Positions 46,369 to 60,000 are shown, numbered from the stretch's first letter. The stretch: 64,000 nt of DNA from Aquatica leii (GCA_035610365.1 CM069438.1:52262837-52326836), one strand, 5' to 3'. Program-made: numbers and translations. Notes: a model not told the origin generated them from the letters alone.

Positions 46369-46872
46369 TGTTACGTTGTTGTTCTCGTAACAGACGTGGT
46401 AACATAGAATATAATATATTTATTTTATCACACAGTTCACGTAGAGGAAGGTACATACCGTTTTTAATCATAGGATCACTGACTGTAAACCAATGCGCAG
46501 CATTTCCTTCAAGTAAATTTCATAAGTTTGGTAATTGTTTCTTCTAATGCGATAACAGTTTTCTTTAAATACAAGATCTGCTACTATCTCCACAGACAAA
46601 GAAAACGTGTGGGGGTATAGAAACCCGCTTAAATAAAGACTTTCACTCAGATCACAACAATATTTTAATTCATATTCACATAGGTGTGCGTGAAAGCATT
46701 GTTTGGCGTACACAACACTAGATGATGTCTGCGTTCTTCAAACTTTACCAGAGGAATAAATCGTGTTTAAAATTTGACATTTTGTTCTTACCGAAACAAC
46801 GAAAAGTGGGCGTACCGAGAATAAATTTCATACAGGGGACAAACATTATACTAAAGCGTCTTTAACATAACA
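46369..46872 (-). repeat. 5' LTR of the decayed Gypsy element
   Basis: Ends 'tgttacgttgttgttctcg' and 'tctttaacataaca', which is TG...CA form on the minus strand. Its partner at about 42915-43022 retains only the end of the LTR. Confidence 0.7.
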
Positions 46873-47458
46873 AAAATTGCACTTTTATGTATTTTTACAA
46901 CACGCTTTAACAAGACCAACTCGAGTTATCATATGTACGTAACTAAATCTAAAACATTCTGACTTTTTTGTGCCTCGTCGAACATTCTAGAATGTTACAC
47001 TATACTAGTAAAGCCCACGATTATTAATTCTAAAACAAAAAGAACATAACAAATAAAAAGTATAATAATAAAGAAGAATAGACTTTTAGTTAGTTTAGTT
47101 TAGTTAAAACCTGCTGCGAGTTTTTAAATGTTTTAACATACGTAGACAAATCAAAGTTTAAGCAAAAAAACTATAAAAGACAAAAAATTTAATCGTAATA
47201 CAGATTACACTATTATAGATTCGAATACCAATTTTATCAACCTCAAAAACAGTTAGAAATTAATCCTATAAACCTTGTTTAAAGCAATTACTTTTGATCG
47301 TAAATGAATGACGACAACGTACTATAGTTTACTTAACACATTTTTTCGATTTTCAAACATTGACGCATTTCAAAGATTAATTTATCAAAACGGATTAAGA
47401 TAAAAAAGACAAAGAAGAGATAATCCAAATTTGCGACATTAAACATTCTTGCAACAGC
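46873..47458. other. Intergenic stretch upstream of small secreted gene 2
   Basis: AT-rich; no gene seen. A short run of TTTAG units lies at about 47092-47106. Confidence 0.35.
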
Positions 47459-47887
47459 ATGCATAAAAGAACGGTGTTTTTCTGCGCGGTTTTAGCCGCT
47501 TTAACTCTACAACTTGACGCGTTTGATGCAGAAACTTTAAAAAAATTACCTCAAGATGGTATGTTAAGATCGCAGTTAATTTTTATTTAATTTTTGTGTT
47601 TTTAGAGTTGATAGACTTTTTGGAGTACTACGTTAGGTTAGGGTATAGGCTGGTGCATGAAGATGCTTCCAACTCGCTGAAGTTTAGAAACGCGGTAATA
47701 TAGATATAGTGGTGTTTTTCTTCAATAACACAAAATCTTGTAGGTTTCATCTGACGCGTTTGCTGTTAACGTTTATAAATGGGCCGTTAAAAACCGTAGC
47801 GTATCACCACGGTTAGAAGAAAGAGGAGTTGTGTGTTTTCCTAATAAACAATGCGTGAATCTTGGTGATCTTGGTGTGCATCCGTGA
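47459..47887 (+). CDS. Small secreted protein 2, paralogue of protein 1 (3 exons)
   Basis: Exons 47459-47558, 47606-47694 and 47744-47887 have GT-AG borders and give 110 residues. Signal peptide TVFFCAVLAALTLQLDAF. The mature protein has ELIDFLEYYVRLGYRLVHED and DAFAVNVYKWAVKNRS, and ends VCFPNKQCVNLGDLGVHP. Intron phases (1, then 0) match those of the gene at 35098, and the aligned core pattern is 'I.FL..YV.LGY.L ... A...Y...K ... CFP...C...GD.GVHP'. It lies 203 bases upstream of an odorant receptor start codon in the same direction. A secreted role beside chemoreceptors could mean a chemosensory or signalling protein, but it has none of the six- or four-cysteine patterns of OBPs or CSPs. 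Family unknown. Confidence 0.72.
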
Positions 47888-47965
47888 GCATTAAGACAAC
47901 GTAGTCTATAAGATTTGAAATTTTTCGTGGTAGTACGCTGTTACAATATAATTTGTATCTGTAAA

Positions 47966-48090
47966 ATTATAATTACTAAATTACAACGTTAAGGTTATAG
48001 ATAATTGCTGCTGTCAGCAACCCTCTTATTACATCCCAATTACAAAATCTATAAATTCTTTTTAAATTGATTTTGAGTAATAGTCTTACG
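47966..48090 (+). promoter_or_regulatory. Conserved upstream block of odorant receptor 1
   Basis: 'taattactaaattacaa' and, nearer the start, 'aattacaaaatctataaattcttttt.aattgattttgagtaata' are shared with the same position upstream of receptor 2 (62438-62567). These 120-130 bases are the likely core promoter and 5' UTR kept since the duplication. Confidence 0.55.
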
Positions 48091-51000
48091 ATGATTGAAA
48101 AACGAGAACCTAGTGATCAGCTTCCTAAAGCCGTAGCAAAAGACGGTGCCAAATGGCTTCTGATACCGTCAAAAATCGTTTTAAAGTCGTTTTGCAACTG
48201 GCCGGAAAATCGCACTTTGCTCGTAAAGTTTTTATCTCAGTTGGCCACGTTTGGGTTCTTCATATCAATACTGGGTAACATCTATTTGATTATGCAAAAC
48301 GCGAATAATTTAGATGATGTTGTTTATTCGATTTCTATGCTGGTGATTAGTGCTGAAGTAAGTATTCTTTGGTATACATTGCAGTCGTAACAAAAGATTG
48401 GTTGCAGACGATGGGGCGTCGAATTTTAATTGAAGTATATGCCAAAACTTTTAGGAAATTACTGTTGCATGTTTATGACGATTTTTGGGCATCGGACGTT
48501 GCTGGTGAAGATACTCACTGCGAGATAAAGAAGAAAACCAAGCTGTTGCTTAATTTCTTTATTGGTTTTAGTGTGATTGGTGTTACTTCTGTTATGCAAA
48601 CTATAATTTCTGCAAATGTTCGTGGTGCTAAGCCTCTTTTTACTTTGTACACGTATCCTTTCGAAACCAGTCCGTATTTCGAATGTATGTTCATTATGGA
48701 AGCGTACCTTACCTTCGACGTAATTTTCGCTACGAACAGCACTGATATATTTTTGTATAGTTTGTTGTATAATTGCGAGGCGCAGTTTAAACTTCTGTCG
48801 GCGTATTTCAAAGTAAATTTTGACAAGATTTTGCATATTCCTGATGATGAAGAAAGAGGAAGAAGAGCTATCGAGTTGATTGTAAAGTGCGTCAAACACC
48901 ATGAGTTGTTACTTCAGTAAGTTGATGAATACATTTTTTTCTTCTAAGTCTTCACATAATCAAAAAATGTCAACTGAAAAAACGTTAAAACATGTTTTTT
49001 AAATTGTGGTTCAGTTGAAACGAGTTGAGTTTTGTCTGAGCGCTCTGACGACACTGAGCTGAAAACGTGGTTTACTTCCGGCTAGATAAAAAAAACTTCT
49101 ATTACCACACGCTCTTGCCTACGGCACAAAACTACGTGCCGAAATCGTTTTTTATTTTTGATTATATTGTAACCATTATTAAAACTACTAAATTATTTAT
49201 ACTAAAAATATGTACACGTTTATAACTAACCGAACTAATTAAATCTAAGGATATTTAATAAAAGCACTTACACTAATTTATAAATAGCACTATCACTTAC
49301 ACGAAGATAAAAGTCCGCGGATAACTTTAGTTTAACACTTATTGTTTACTTTAAAGTCACGTACAAGGTTATATTCCGTATATTTATCTCGAACACACGC
49401 CTTAATCACTTATTTATTTAAACTTGAAGAATCTTCTTTACACTGCAGTCTTCAAATTGCTGGAATAACTGACCTATGATTTGTTTGTGCCGCATTTATA
49501 CATTTTGTTCAAACGTTCGAGAATTTTCTATATCTTTCGGTGAGCGTTCTGGAAATGTGCAAAAACCTCGCAAAAGTTTTCGGACTTTAGAATAATTTCT
49601 CGTACGATTCCCTGTCCCCTTCTTAGGACTGTTCTGTCCCAGAACAAGAAACTGGATGCGACACCGGTGGAAAGGATCGTGACGATAGCGGCAGCTCTTC
49701 CCATTTCGGCAACTTTCTTGACCATAAAAGTAACAGCCAATGGACTTTTCCTGACCCGATATTCTTCTTGGTTGGTAACTACAGACCAACACTTGAAAGC
49801 CTGTTCCTCGGAAGACGATCTCCAACATGTTTCGAACTGTCCTCCAATTCAGTTGATCTAAGCCACAACCAAGCTTGGGTACTGCCAATTTCTTAACATG
49901 GTGGAACTCCATTTCTCTCTTGAGATTCCATAATGTCCGCCACAGATTTTCGTATAACGGTACTTGAGTATTTCTTGGTGACCAGATAGAAAACGAAGCG
50001 TCTGTGACCACGTAGTTTTAAAAGTTTTCCGACTGCAGGTTGCTGTCTTCGTAATTCATCTAGCTGCACAAACTTATTTTTAAATACGACTGCAATCTCT
50101 CTAGAAATGTCAAGATTCTCGTTCACGCAATGCGCGATGGAACAGGTCTTGTTGTTCCTCAGTGGTTACTCCTACCCTAGCTTTTTTAGAACCTCCGTAT
50201 AAGCTCATAAACTTATCGAACCCCATTCCTTCGATTTGATTTATAGTTCTGCTGCTTATTACTCTGGTTCGGACCTAAACTTGTATATTGTCGTTATGGC
50301 CAGCAAACGGCGCTAGACGATCGACGTGAACCACTTTTAGCTTGCCTCTGGGTGGTTTTCGGATGCGATATATTATGTCATTAATACGATGCTGGACTTC
50401 ATAGTGGCCCTCCCATTGCCTTTGCAGCTTCGGCGACAAACCGCGTCTTCTTTGGGGATTATACAACCACACCATGTCGCCAGGTTAAAACGCACAATTT
50501 TGTGCCTCTGTCCATTTCGTGAAATAATCCATCGCCACCATGATGTATTTATTTCCCGAATCGGATTCTGGGAACGGCCCTGCAATGTCAATCTACTCTT
50601 TCCAAAAGGCTTCCTACGTTGTATTGCTTCATGGGTGCTTTGCGCTTTCTCGCTGAACCATTCCTTGATGCGCAGACCGCGCACTTACGGCACCATTTCA
50701 TGACGTCCTCTTTGCAGTTCACCCAGTAGAATCGTTCTCAAATTTTCCCCAATGTCATCCTAATGTCAAAGTGTCTTCCTGATGTACCATTGTGGAGATG
50801 CTTCAACACTTCTAACACCCGGCTCTTCGGCACTACCATACGTGCCATAGTCATAGTGTGTCATAGTCATATTCTTGCAGTTTTTCGATCCATCTTGCCA
50901 CTTGTTTTTCTGCTTTACGGAACTAAAATAGTCATTTTAAAGCGGCGTGGTCCGTTCTCAGTAAAAATCTTGTCCTTACAAATATTTGTAGAAATGTTCT

Positions 51001-54000
51001 ATGAACTTGCAAACCCTAAGGAAACCTTGAACCTGATGTTTGTCAATTGGTCTTGGCCCATGCTTGCACTGCTCGAATTTTGTCTGAGTTAGCTTTTACT
51101 CGATCTCTAGATACGACGTGGCCAAGGTATTGCTCTTCTTTCTTAAATACGTGACACTATGGGCTCAGTTTGAGGTTTACCCCATGTAGTCGCTGGAACA
51201 CTTCTTTCAAATTGTTCAAGTGTTCTTCAAACGACCTTCCAACCACAGTCACGTTCTCTAGGTAAACCAAGTATGTCTTCCAAGACAGTCCGCGCCAGAT
51301 GATCTCTATCAAACGCTCTAACGTTGCAGTTCCAATCGTAAAAGCTGTTTTTTCACGATCCTTGAGTTCCAATTCTACCTGCCAGTAACCCCTCTTTATC
51401 TAGCGTGAAAACCACTGGGATCCTGACAGAGTGCCTAAAGTATCGTCAATTCTCGGTAAAGGGTAGCTGTCCTTTTTGGTCACGTTGTTTAACTGTCTGT
51501 AGTCTACGCAAAACCTCGTTGAACCATCTTTCTTTTTTACGAGCACCACCGGAGACGCCCACGGGCTATTTGAAGGTTCAATCACGTCTTCTTTCTCTAT
51601 ATTCGTAAATATTTGTTCGGCTTCTTCTCTTTTCGACAAAGGAAGTCTGCGTAGATGATGTCGTATCGGTCGAGCGTCTCCCGTATTAATTTTATGTTTC
51701 ACCGCGTTAGTTCTTCCTTTGAAACCACTCTCCAGCGCGAACAAATCTTGATACTCTTGGATCAACAATTTAACTTTAGCCAGCTAGTTTTGAATAAGGT
51801 TTTGGCATTTGTAAGTTGTTACGCTAAAAACTAACAAAAACAATTAAGAAAAGTACGTTACAAGGTAAGAATGTCCATTCGATGTTGTGAGCACTTCTCG
51901 GCGACGTATCTTCGTTTAGATTTTACGCATCTCACAATTTGAGATACTGGCGTGCATTGGCCTACCACGGTCTTCTTTTTCAACGTTACAGAATCTGAGT
52001 TAATATGTAAGATACTTACTGTTCTGCCAACGATTAGTCCCTTTTTAACTAAGTTACCCTCCATTGGTTCAATAGCGCGTATGTAGCCTTTCCAGAGATT
52101 TTCATCCAGGCGTGCGATCACCACACATTCAGTCCTTGCAGGTAGAATCACGTCTTCACTCAATAAGACTTGCACGGCTGCCTTCTCTGACGAATGAAAG
52201 AGAATTTCTTCATTGTCGATCTTTAGAACATTGTTCTTTATAACCAAATGGAACCCACACTTCTTTATCAGTACTCGATGGTCGAGTACTCCATTTCCCA
52301 AACCAATGGTTACTTTGACTTGTTTGTGAGTAGGTATTTTTTCGCCTGTCGCCGTTCGAAATCGTAGTGTTACTGGTGATGTTTTCTCATTTTCCAATAA
52401 CATGTCAAGACGAATGATGATCTTCGTCGCTCCCGTGTCAACCAGTAACTAAACACTTCTTCCATTGATCTTGCCATCGAGATAAATGCTATGTTATTGC
52501 TCCATCGGCGATGCCATTTGAATTGTAATCTCCGGAACGTGCCTAGATGAAACTAACTTTTGTCTCTTTTAGTCAACTCGTTCCAAATTTTCGAGCCTTC
52601 TTTTTGTCTTCTTCTTGAGTTTAGTACGATGTCGTCATACATGGCAGTTCACACACCGCAGTCGTCACTCTTGTTTCACGAAGTATTCGTCGCGCTATCT
52701 CTTCAATGTTTTCCAGTTTCTGCGCAGGTACTTCTGCAGCACAGCAGAATCTATGACCGTCTCGTTGCGATGCTTGTTTTGCTGCTTTAAACTACAAAGT
52801 ATGCACTAAAGCGTCGTCCAATGTCTTTGGTCGAGCGAAAGTTCTCGGACTTGAGAATAATTTTTCGTACGTTTCACTGTCTTCTTCTTAGGACTGTCCA
52901 GTCTCGTACGTTTCAATATCTTGTATAAACTTTTTAAATCGAGTCAAAATTGTAATGATCGATGTGCAGTTTTCGGCACAACGTCAGAATGCTGAAATTT
53001 CTCTATCGGCCACGAAAACCAAAAAACCTAGGTCGCAACAACAGAAAAAAAAGAAGATAAAAGAAAAGAAGGCGTTTACTCCGCCTCGAATCTTCAAACC
53101 ATCCACGCATCTCCGAGATGAACGGTTTTGAAAGTACGTGGCGGTTTGTCGTTGTAAGTCTTAAAGAAGTACTTCGCTTTATAGATACCGAAAAGATGTA
53201 ACCGTTTATAAAGAAATACATCACGTTCAAACCAAAAGCGAGAAATTCGTTCGAGACATCGGTGGTCAAAAAACTTTGTTTGAAAAGGAACTAGCATGCT
53301 ACGACCGCTAAGTAAGCGAAGACGTCGCTTTCATCGCCAAAAAAACCGACAACGGTCACCAGCAACCACCGACGATAAAAAACAAACCTCGAAAGAACAG
53401 CCAAAAAATCCGACAAAAATAAAAGAAAAACAACAAGATGACAAGGACGCATAGCGAATGATAGTGTGAAAAGAAAAACATTTATGAGACTTTTTTTTGA
53501 CGTGCAAGAAAAGCAAACAAAAGCTTCTTAGTTGTTTTCGTTTTTCAGCACATTTGTTACATGACATGCAGAGCAACCGATACCACACCATTTTGTTTAG
53601 GAGCAAAGCAATTCTCGGTGGAGTTTTTTATCTCCCTCGGATACTCATGTTGACACCGCGCTACGTTGTAGTTATTTCTTTGCTTGGGTTTCGCCGCTAT
53701 CTTGTATGTGTTCGTTCAAATTTCGACTTGTATGTATTGTTACGTCTTTATTTATTAAAAACTAATTTATTTATAACGACTAAAAATACGTTTACTTAAT
53801 CTAGAAATATGTACACTTTTAAATTAACCGAACTTAATTTAATCTAATAATATTTAATGAAAACACTTACACGAATTTATGTATAACCGTTGTATAACAC
53901 TATCGCTAACACGAGATAAGATAACGTCCTCGGATTTCACACTGTAAGTCACGTTCACTCGATTCGGTGTACACTGTTATTTAAAACTTCGCACGTGCTA

Positions 54001-57000
54001 ATCACTTATTTATCTTCACTTGAATAATCTTCTGAATACTGCATGCATTCACATTCCAGCAATAACTGACCTACGATTTCCATGTTCGGCATTTATAGAC
54101 ATCGGCGAATCCTTCTCGAATCCTTCTCGAACGTTCCCTACTTTTCGCTATATCTACTATATAGACAGCTTCTAGAAGGCTCTTGCATTTGTAAATAATT
54201 TCTCGAACGTTTCACTGCCCCCTTCTTAGGACTGTTCTGTTCCAGAACAGGAGACTGGATGTGACACCGGTAAAAGGGATCGTGGCGATAGCGGCAGCTT
54301 CCTCCATTTCGGCAACTTCCTTGACCATAAAATTAACAGTCAATGGACTTTTCCTGACCCAATATTCTCCTCGGTTGGTAACTACAGACCAACACTTGAA
54401 TGCCTGTTTCTCGGAAGACGACCTCCAACATGTTTCGAACTGTCCTCCAATTCAGTTGATCTAAGCCACAACCAAGCTTGGGTACTGCCAATTTCTTAAC
54501 ATGATGGAACTCCATTTCTCTCTTGAGACTCCATAATGTTCGCCACAGATCTTTGTATAACGGCTTGACCCGTGAGTATTTCTTGGTGACCAGATAGAAA
54601 ACGAAGCGTCCGTCACCACGTAGTCCTAAAACTTTTCCGACTGCCGGTTGCTGTCTTCGTAATTCATCTAGTTGCCCAAACTTCTTTTTAAACACGACTG
54701 CAACCCCTTTGGACATGTAAATGTCCTCGCTCACGCAATGTGCGATGGCGTAATCTTTTTGTGTCTGGAACAGGTCTTGTTGTTCCTCGGTAGTAACTCT
54801 GAACCTAGCTTTTCCAGAACCTCCGTATAAGTTCATAAACTTTTCGAACTCCATTTCTTCGTTTGGATTCCTGGTTCTGCTACTTATTACTCTGGTTCGG
54901 ACCTGAACTTGCGGATTGAGGTTATCGCCAGCAAACGGGGCTAGACGATCGACGTGGACCACTTTTGGCTTGCCTCTGGGCGGTTTTCGGATGCGGTATA
55001 TAACGTCGTTAATACGCTGCACGACTTCATAGGGGCTCTCCCATTGCCTTTGCAGCTTCGGCGACAAACCACATCTCCTTTGAGGGTTATACAACCAGAC
55101 CATATCGCCAGGTTGAAACCCACCATTTTGCGCCTTGACGTCATATCTTGTTTTCATCCTGTCGCTGGCAATTTGTGTGTTTTTACGAACCTCTTCATGT
55201 ACTTCGTCTAGCCTCTTTGCCAGTTTGCTGACGTAATCTTCTCCAGCGACTTCCTCTTCCGGTCTTCGGTCAAATTGAAGGTCGCATGGCAATCTTATCT
55301 CACGACCGAGCATGACACAGGATGGTGTTTGGCCTGTGCTTTCGTGAACTGATGATCGGTATGCCATTAAGAAAAGGTGCAAGTACTGATCCCAGTCCCT
55401 TTGGTGTTCGGACACTACCTTGGCTAAGTACTTGCCCATTGTTCGATTCATCCGTTCAACCATGCCATCAGACTGAGGATGGAGAGGCGTTGTCCTAGTC
55501 TTTTTAATTCCTAACAGTCGGCAAACTTCTTGAAACAGCCCAGACTCAAAATTACGGCCTTGGTCGGAGTGTAATTCCAACGGAACTCCAAACCGGCAGA
55601 AAAACTCCTTTACTAATACGTCTGCGACTGTAGCTGCTTCCTGATTGGGTATGGCGTAAGCCTCCGTCCATTTCGTGAAATAATCCATCGCCACCAGGAT
55701 GTATTTATTTCCCGAATCGGATTCTGGGAACGGCCCTGCGATGTCAATCGCTACTCTTTCCAACGGGCTTCCTACGTTGTATTGTTTCATGGGTGCTTTG
55801 CGCTTTCTCGCTGGACCATTTCCTGAAGCGCAGACTATGCATTTACGGCACCATTTCATGACGTCCTCTTTGAAGTTCATCCAGTAGAATCGTTCTCGCA
55901 CTTTACCCAACGTCTTCTTAATGCCAAAGTGTCCTCCTGATGTCCCATCGTGGAGATGCTTCAACACTTCGGTCACCCTGCTCTTCGGCACTACCAGCTG
56001 TAGTCTGTTTCCCGTGCCCTCGGCACTTTCTAGGGATCGCTTAAGAAGACCGTCTTCTACTATCAAGGAGTCCCACTGCGCTCAGTACGCTTTGATATTT
56101 TTGCCTAAAGCACTCACTTCTTCCCAGGTTGGTCGTCGGCTGCTTTCTTTCCAGTCCAGGAGTAGTCTTATTTCAGGATCGTCTTCTTGTTCGCGACGTA
56201 ACTGCTCAGGTTCCCACTCATCACCAACCATAGCAGTTCTCCGGAGGCATTCGACTTTTTCTTCCAGTCGCGAACAATGGCTGCAGACCGCCGGACATGG
56301 TCTTCTGGACAAGGCATCAGCGTTCCGATGACTGCTTTCGGCACGGTGTTCTGTGTCGTAGTCATACTCTTGCAGTCTCTCGATCCATCTTGCTACTTGT
56401 CCTTCTGGGTTACGGAACTGCAGTAGCCATTTTAAAGCGGCGTGGTCTGTTCTCAGTAAGAATTTTCGTCCATACAAATACTTGTAAAAATGTTTGATGG
56501 ACTTAACGACTGCTAACAGCTCCTTTCTAGTCACGCAATAATTCCTTTCTGGCCTATAACCTTTTCTTGTCCATCTTGAACCTGCGAAAGGACCGCGCCT
56601 ATGGCCATATTACTCGCGTCGGTATCCAAAACAAACTTTCCATCTTCTCGTGGATAACTCAAAATCGGCGAGGTGACTAAGGCCTGTTTTAGTTGATTAA
56701 AAAAATTTTCGCAGTCTTCATTCCATCTAAATTCTGCTTTTTCTTCGGTTAGTTTTGTCAATGGTTTGGCAATATTGGCAAATCCGGGGACAAATCTTCT
56801 ATAATAAGTGCACAACCCAAGGAAACTTTGGACCTGATGTTTGTCGATCGGTCTTGGCCATGCTTGCACTGCTCGGATTTTGTCTGGGTCAGCCCTTACT
56901 CCATCTCTAGATACGACGTGGCCAAGGTATTAGACTTCCTTCTTAAATACGTGGCACTTCTTTGGGCTCAGTTTGAGGTTAGCCCCACGTAATCTCTGGA

Positions 57001-60000
57001 ACACTTCCTTCAAGTTGTTCAAGTGCTCTTCAAACGACCTTCCAACCACGATCACGTCGTCCAGGTAAACCAAGCACGTCTTCCAAGACAATCCGCGCAA
57101 GATGGTCTCCATCAAACGCTCGAACGTTGCAGGAGCGTTACACAGGCCGAAGGGCATTACAGTGAACTGCCACAAACCAGTTCCGATCGTAAAAGCTGTT
57201 TTTTCACGATCTTTGGGTTCTAATTCTACCTGCCAGTATCCACTTTTTAAATCTAACGTAGAAAACCACTGGGATCCTGACAGGGTGTCTAGCGTATCGT
57301 CAATTCTGGGTAAAGGGTAGCTGTCCTTTTTGGTCAAGTCGTTTAGCTGCCTGTAGTCTACGCAAAACCTCGTTGATCCATCCTTCTTCTTTACGAGTAC
57401 CACTGGGGATGCCCATGGGCTACTTGAAGGTTCAATCACGCCTTCTCTCTCCATATCCGTAATTATTTGTTCGGCTTCTTCTCTTTTCGCCAAAGGAAGT
57501 CTGCGTGGATGTTGTCGTATCGGCCGAGCGTCTCCGGTATTAATTTTATGTTTCACCACGTTAGTTCTTCCTTTGGAACCACTCTCCAGCGCGAACACAT
57601 CTTGGTACTCTTGGATCAACACTTTAACTTTAGCCAGCTGGTCTTGGCTGAGGTTTTGGCATTTGGTGGTAAGAATGTCCAATAGATGTTGTGGACACTT
57701 TTTCGGCGACGTATCTTCGTTCGACTTCGCGCATCTCACAATTTGTGATATTGGCGTGCATTGGCCTACCACGGTCTTCTTTTTCAACGTTACAGGACCT
57801 GAATTGATGTTTAAGATCCTTACTGGCATCGTGTTCTTTACTCGTACTAAAGTTCTGCCAACGAGTAGTCCCTTTTCAACTAAGCCGTCCTCCATTGGTT
57901 CAATCGCGCGTATGTAGCCTTCCCGGAGACTTCCATCCAGGCGTGCCATCACCACACTTTCAGTCCTTGCAGGCAGAGTCACGTCTTCACTCAACAAGAC
58001 TCGCACGGCTGCCTTCTCTGACGAATGAAAAGGAATTTCTTCATTGTCGATCTTCAGGACATCGTTCTTCATATCCAAATGGAACCCATACTTCTTTATC
58101 ACGTCCATTCCCAGGATAACTTCTTCCGTGATGTCGGCTACCAGTACTTGATGGTCGAGTACTCCATTTCCCAAACCAATGGTTACTTTGACTTGTCCGT
58201 GAGTAGGTATTTCGTCGCCCGTCGCTGTTCGAAGTCGTGCTGTTACTGGTGATGTCTTCTCGTTTTCCAATAACATGTCAGGACGAATGATGGTCTTCGT
58301 CGCTCCCGTGTCAACCAGTAACTGGATGCTTCTCCCATTGATCTTGCCATCGAGATAAATGCTATGCAATTGCTCCCTAGGCGATGCCATTTGGATGGTA
58401 ATCTCCGGGGCATGGCTCGTTGAGGTCGACTTTCGCCCCATTCGGTCGACCTGTTCTAGTTTTCCGGACGCTCTTCTGGTCTTCTTTTGGGCTTAGTACA
58501 GCGTCGTCGTACGTGGCTCACTTCTCCGCAGTTTCAGCACGTCACTTCTCTTCCTCGAGCTACTTGTTCCCGAAATACACGTCGCACTATGTCTTCAATG
58601 CTTTCTTCTGAGTTCGGGGGTATTTCTGTAGCACAACGGAGCTTATCGCTGCTTTGGTGCGACGCTTGTTTTGCCGCCTCGAACTCCAAAGCATGGGTTA
58701 AAGCGTCATCCAACGTCTTCGGTTGTGCTAACCGTAGAGTCTGCTGAGTTTCGTTGTCTCGGAGGTCGTCTACGAAGGTTTGAATAGCCAACTGCTCCAA
58801 GAAGGTATCTGGTGCTGTAGGATACGCAAGCCGTGTTAATGTGGCGATGTCAGCCTCAAACTCTTGAAGACTTTCGGCAGCTTTTTGAACCCGACTTTTA
58901 ATTTGAGCTTGATAGACTTGTTGAAGATGAGCATCTCCATATCTCATTTCTAAACGTGAAATTAAAAGTTCGTAATTTTCTTGTAGGTGGTCCGGAACAG
59001 TTTGTAAAATTCCCAGCGCTTCTCCACGTAAGGACACTATTAAAGACGTCGCTTTCTGCTTGTTGCTTCAACCATTAGCAGTAGCTGCGGCTTCAAACTG
59101 TTTGTAGTAGGTTGACCATGGAACTTTACCATCAAAATTCGGTGGTACAACTTTGAACTTGTGAGTGTTTTCTTCTCGATGGTCCATTATTAAATCTTCA
59201 CTCGTGACGCTTCCTTCACCGTGACAATTCATTTGGGTCATTCTTTCTTCAAGCAGTTGTATTCTTTCTCTCAATTTTTTCTCTAGCTTGTCTTTTATGG
59301 TTCTTGAATTTTCTTTTAACTGCTCTTCTAATTTGTCTTGTACTTCTTCTATTTTGTCATTCACAGAATCGCAAATTTCTTCTTTTAAATTTAGCATATC
59401 TGCTTGGGTTTCCTCTTGCGCAATTCTGATTTGATTTCCTACACTAACTTGTATTTGTTCCTCAATAGTCTTTATTAGATTTTCCATGCTCGCTCGTATT
59501 TCTTCTTTTAAACTTCTAGCACTTTCTTCCATTTTTCTAGAACTTTCCGACAGTTTTTCTTCAATTTTCTGTGAAGTTTCGCCCATTTTTCTATTATTTT
59601 CTTCCATATTTTTGTTCATTGATTCGAGAATTTCAAATATTTTTGAATCCATTTTTTTTGCAAACGCGTCACCGGCATAAAATTAAATATAACACGAATA
59701 TAAAGTTTAAATACACTACTTTTTAAAATGCAGTTTTTGTACAACACAAAATTTTAATAACGATCCACTTGTTAATATTAAACCACTAGTGTACGGAAAC
59801 TAATTAATTAACATCGCGATCACGCACTTGTTAATAGAAAAAGTTTAATAAACACTATTTTATACTTTATAAATAAACACGCGTATCGCGCAATCAATTC
59901 CGGGAGCGATATCAAATAACTTAATGGTATTCACACTAAAAATCGCGAACGGTTTGTTCTATTCGATACCTCAACACCTGACGCCACTGTTACATCTTTA

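Larger units (their letters stand above)
42915..46872 (-). mobile_element. Decayed Gypsy element with tRNA-Lys-type primer site
   Basis: Minus strand. The 5' LTR 46369-46872 (504 bp) and a piece of the 3' LTR at about 42915-43022 share 'aataaa.t.catacaggggacaaacattatactaaagc'. The primer site TGGCGCCAAACGTGGGGC lies at 46346-46363, five bases inside the LTR. The only clear protein part is the integrase zinc-binding region at 45185-45568 (LVYDHHLPSERREHRSVRST, CHFYWPHMRPKVAKFISYC). The rest is purine-rich on the plus strand and unreadable. Broken many times; old. A tandem-like duplication of about 90 bases occurs at about 44235-44330 and 44640-44735. Confidence 0.7.

Noticed and set aside
48459-48902. 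Minus-strand frames opposite receptor exon 2
   Set aside because: They exist in both receptor paralogues only because the coding strand is conserved; no family match.
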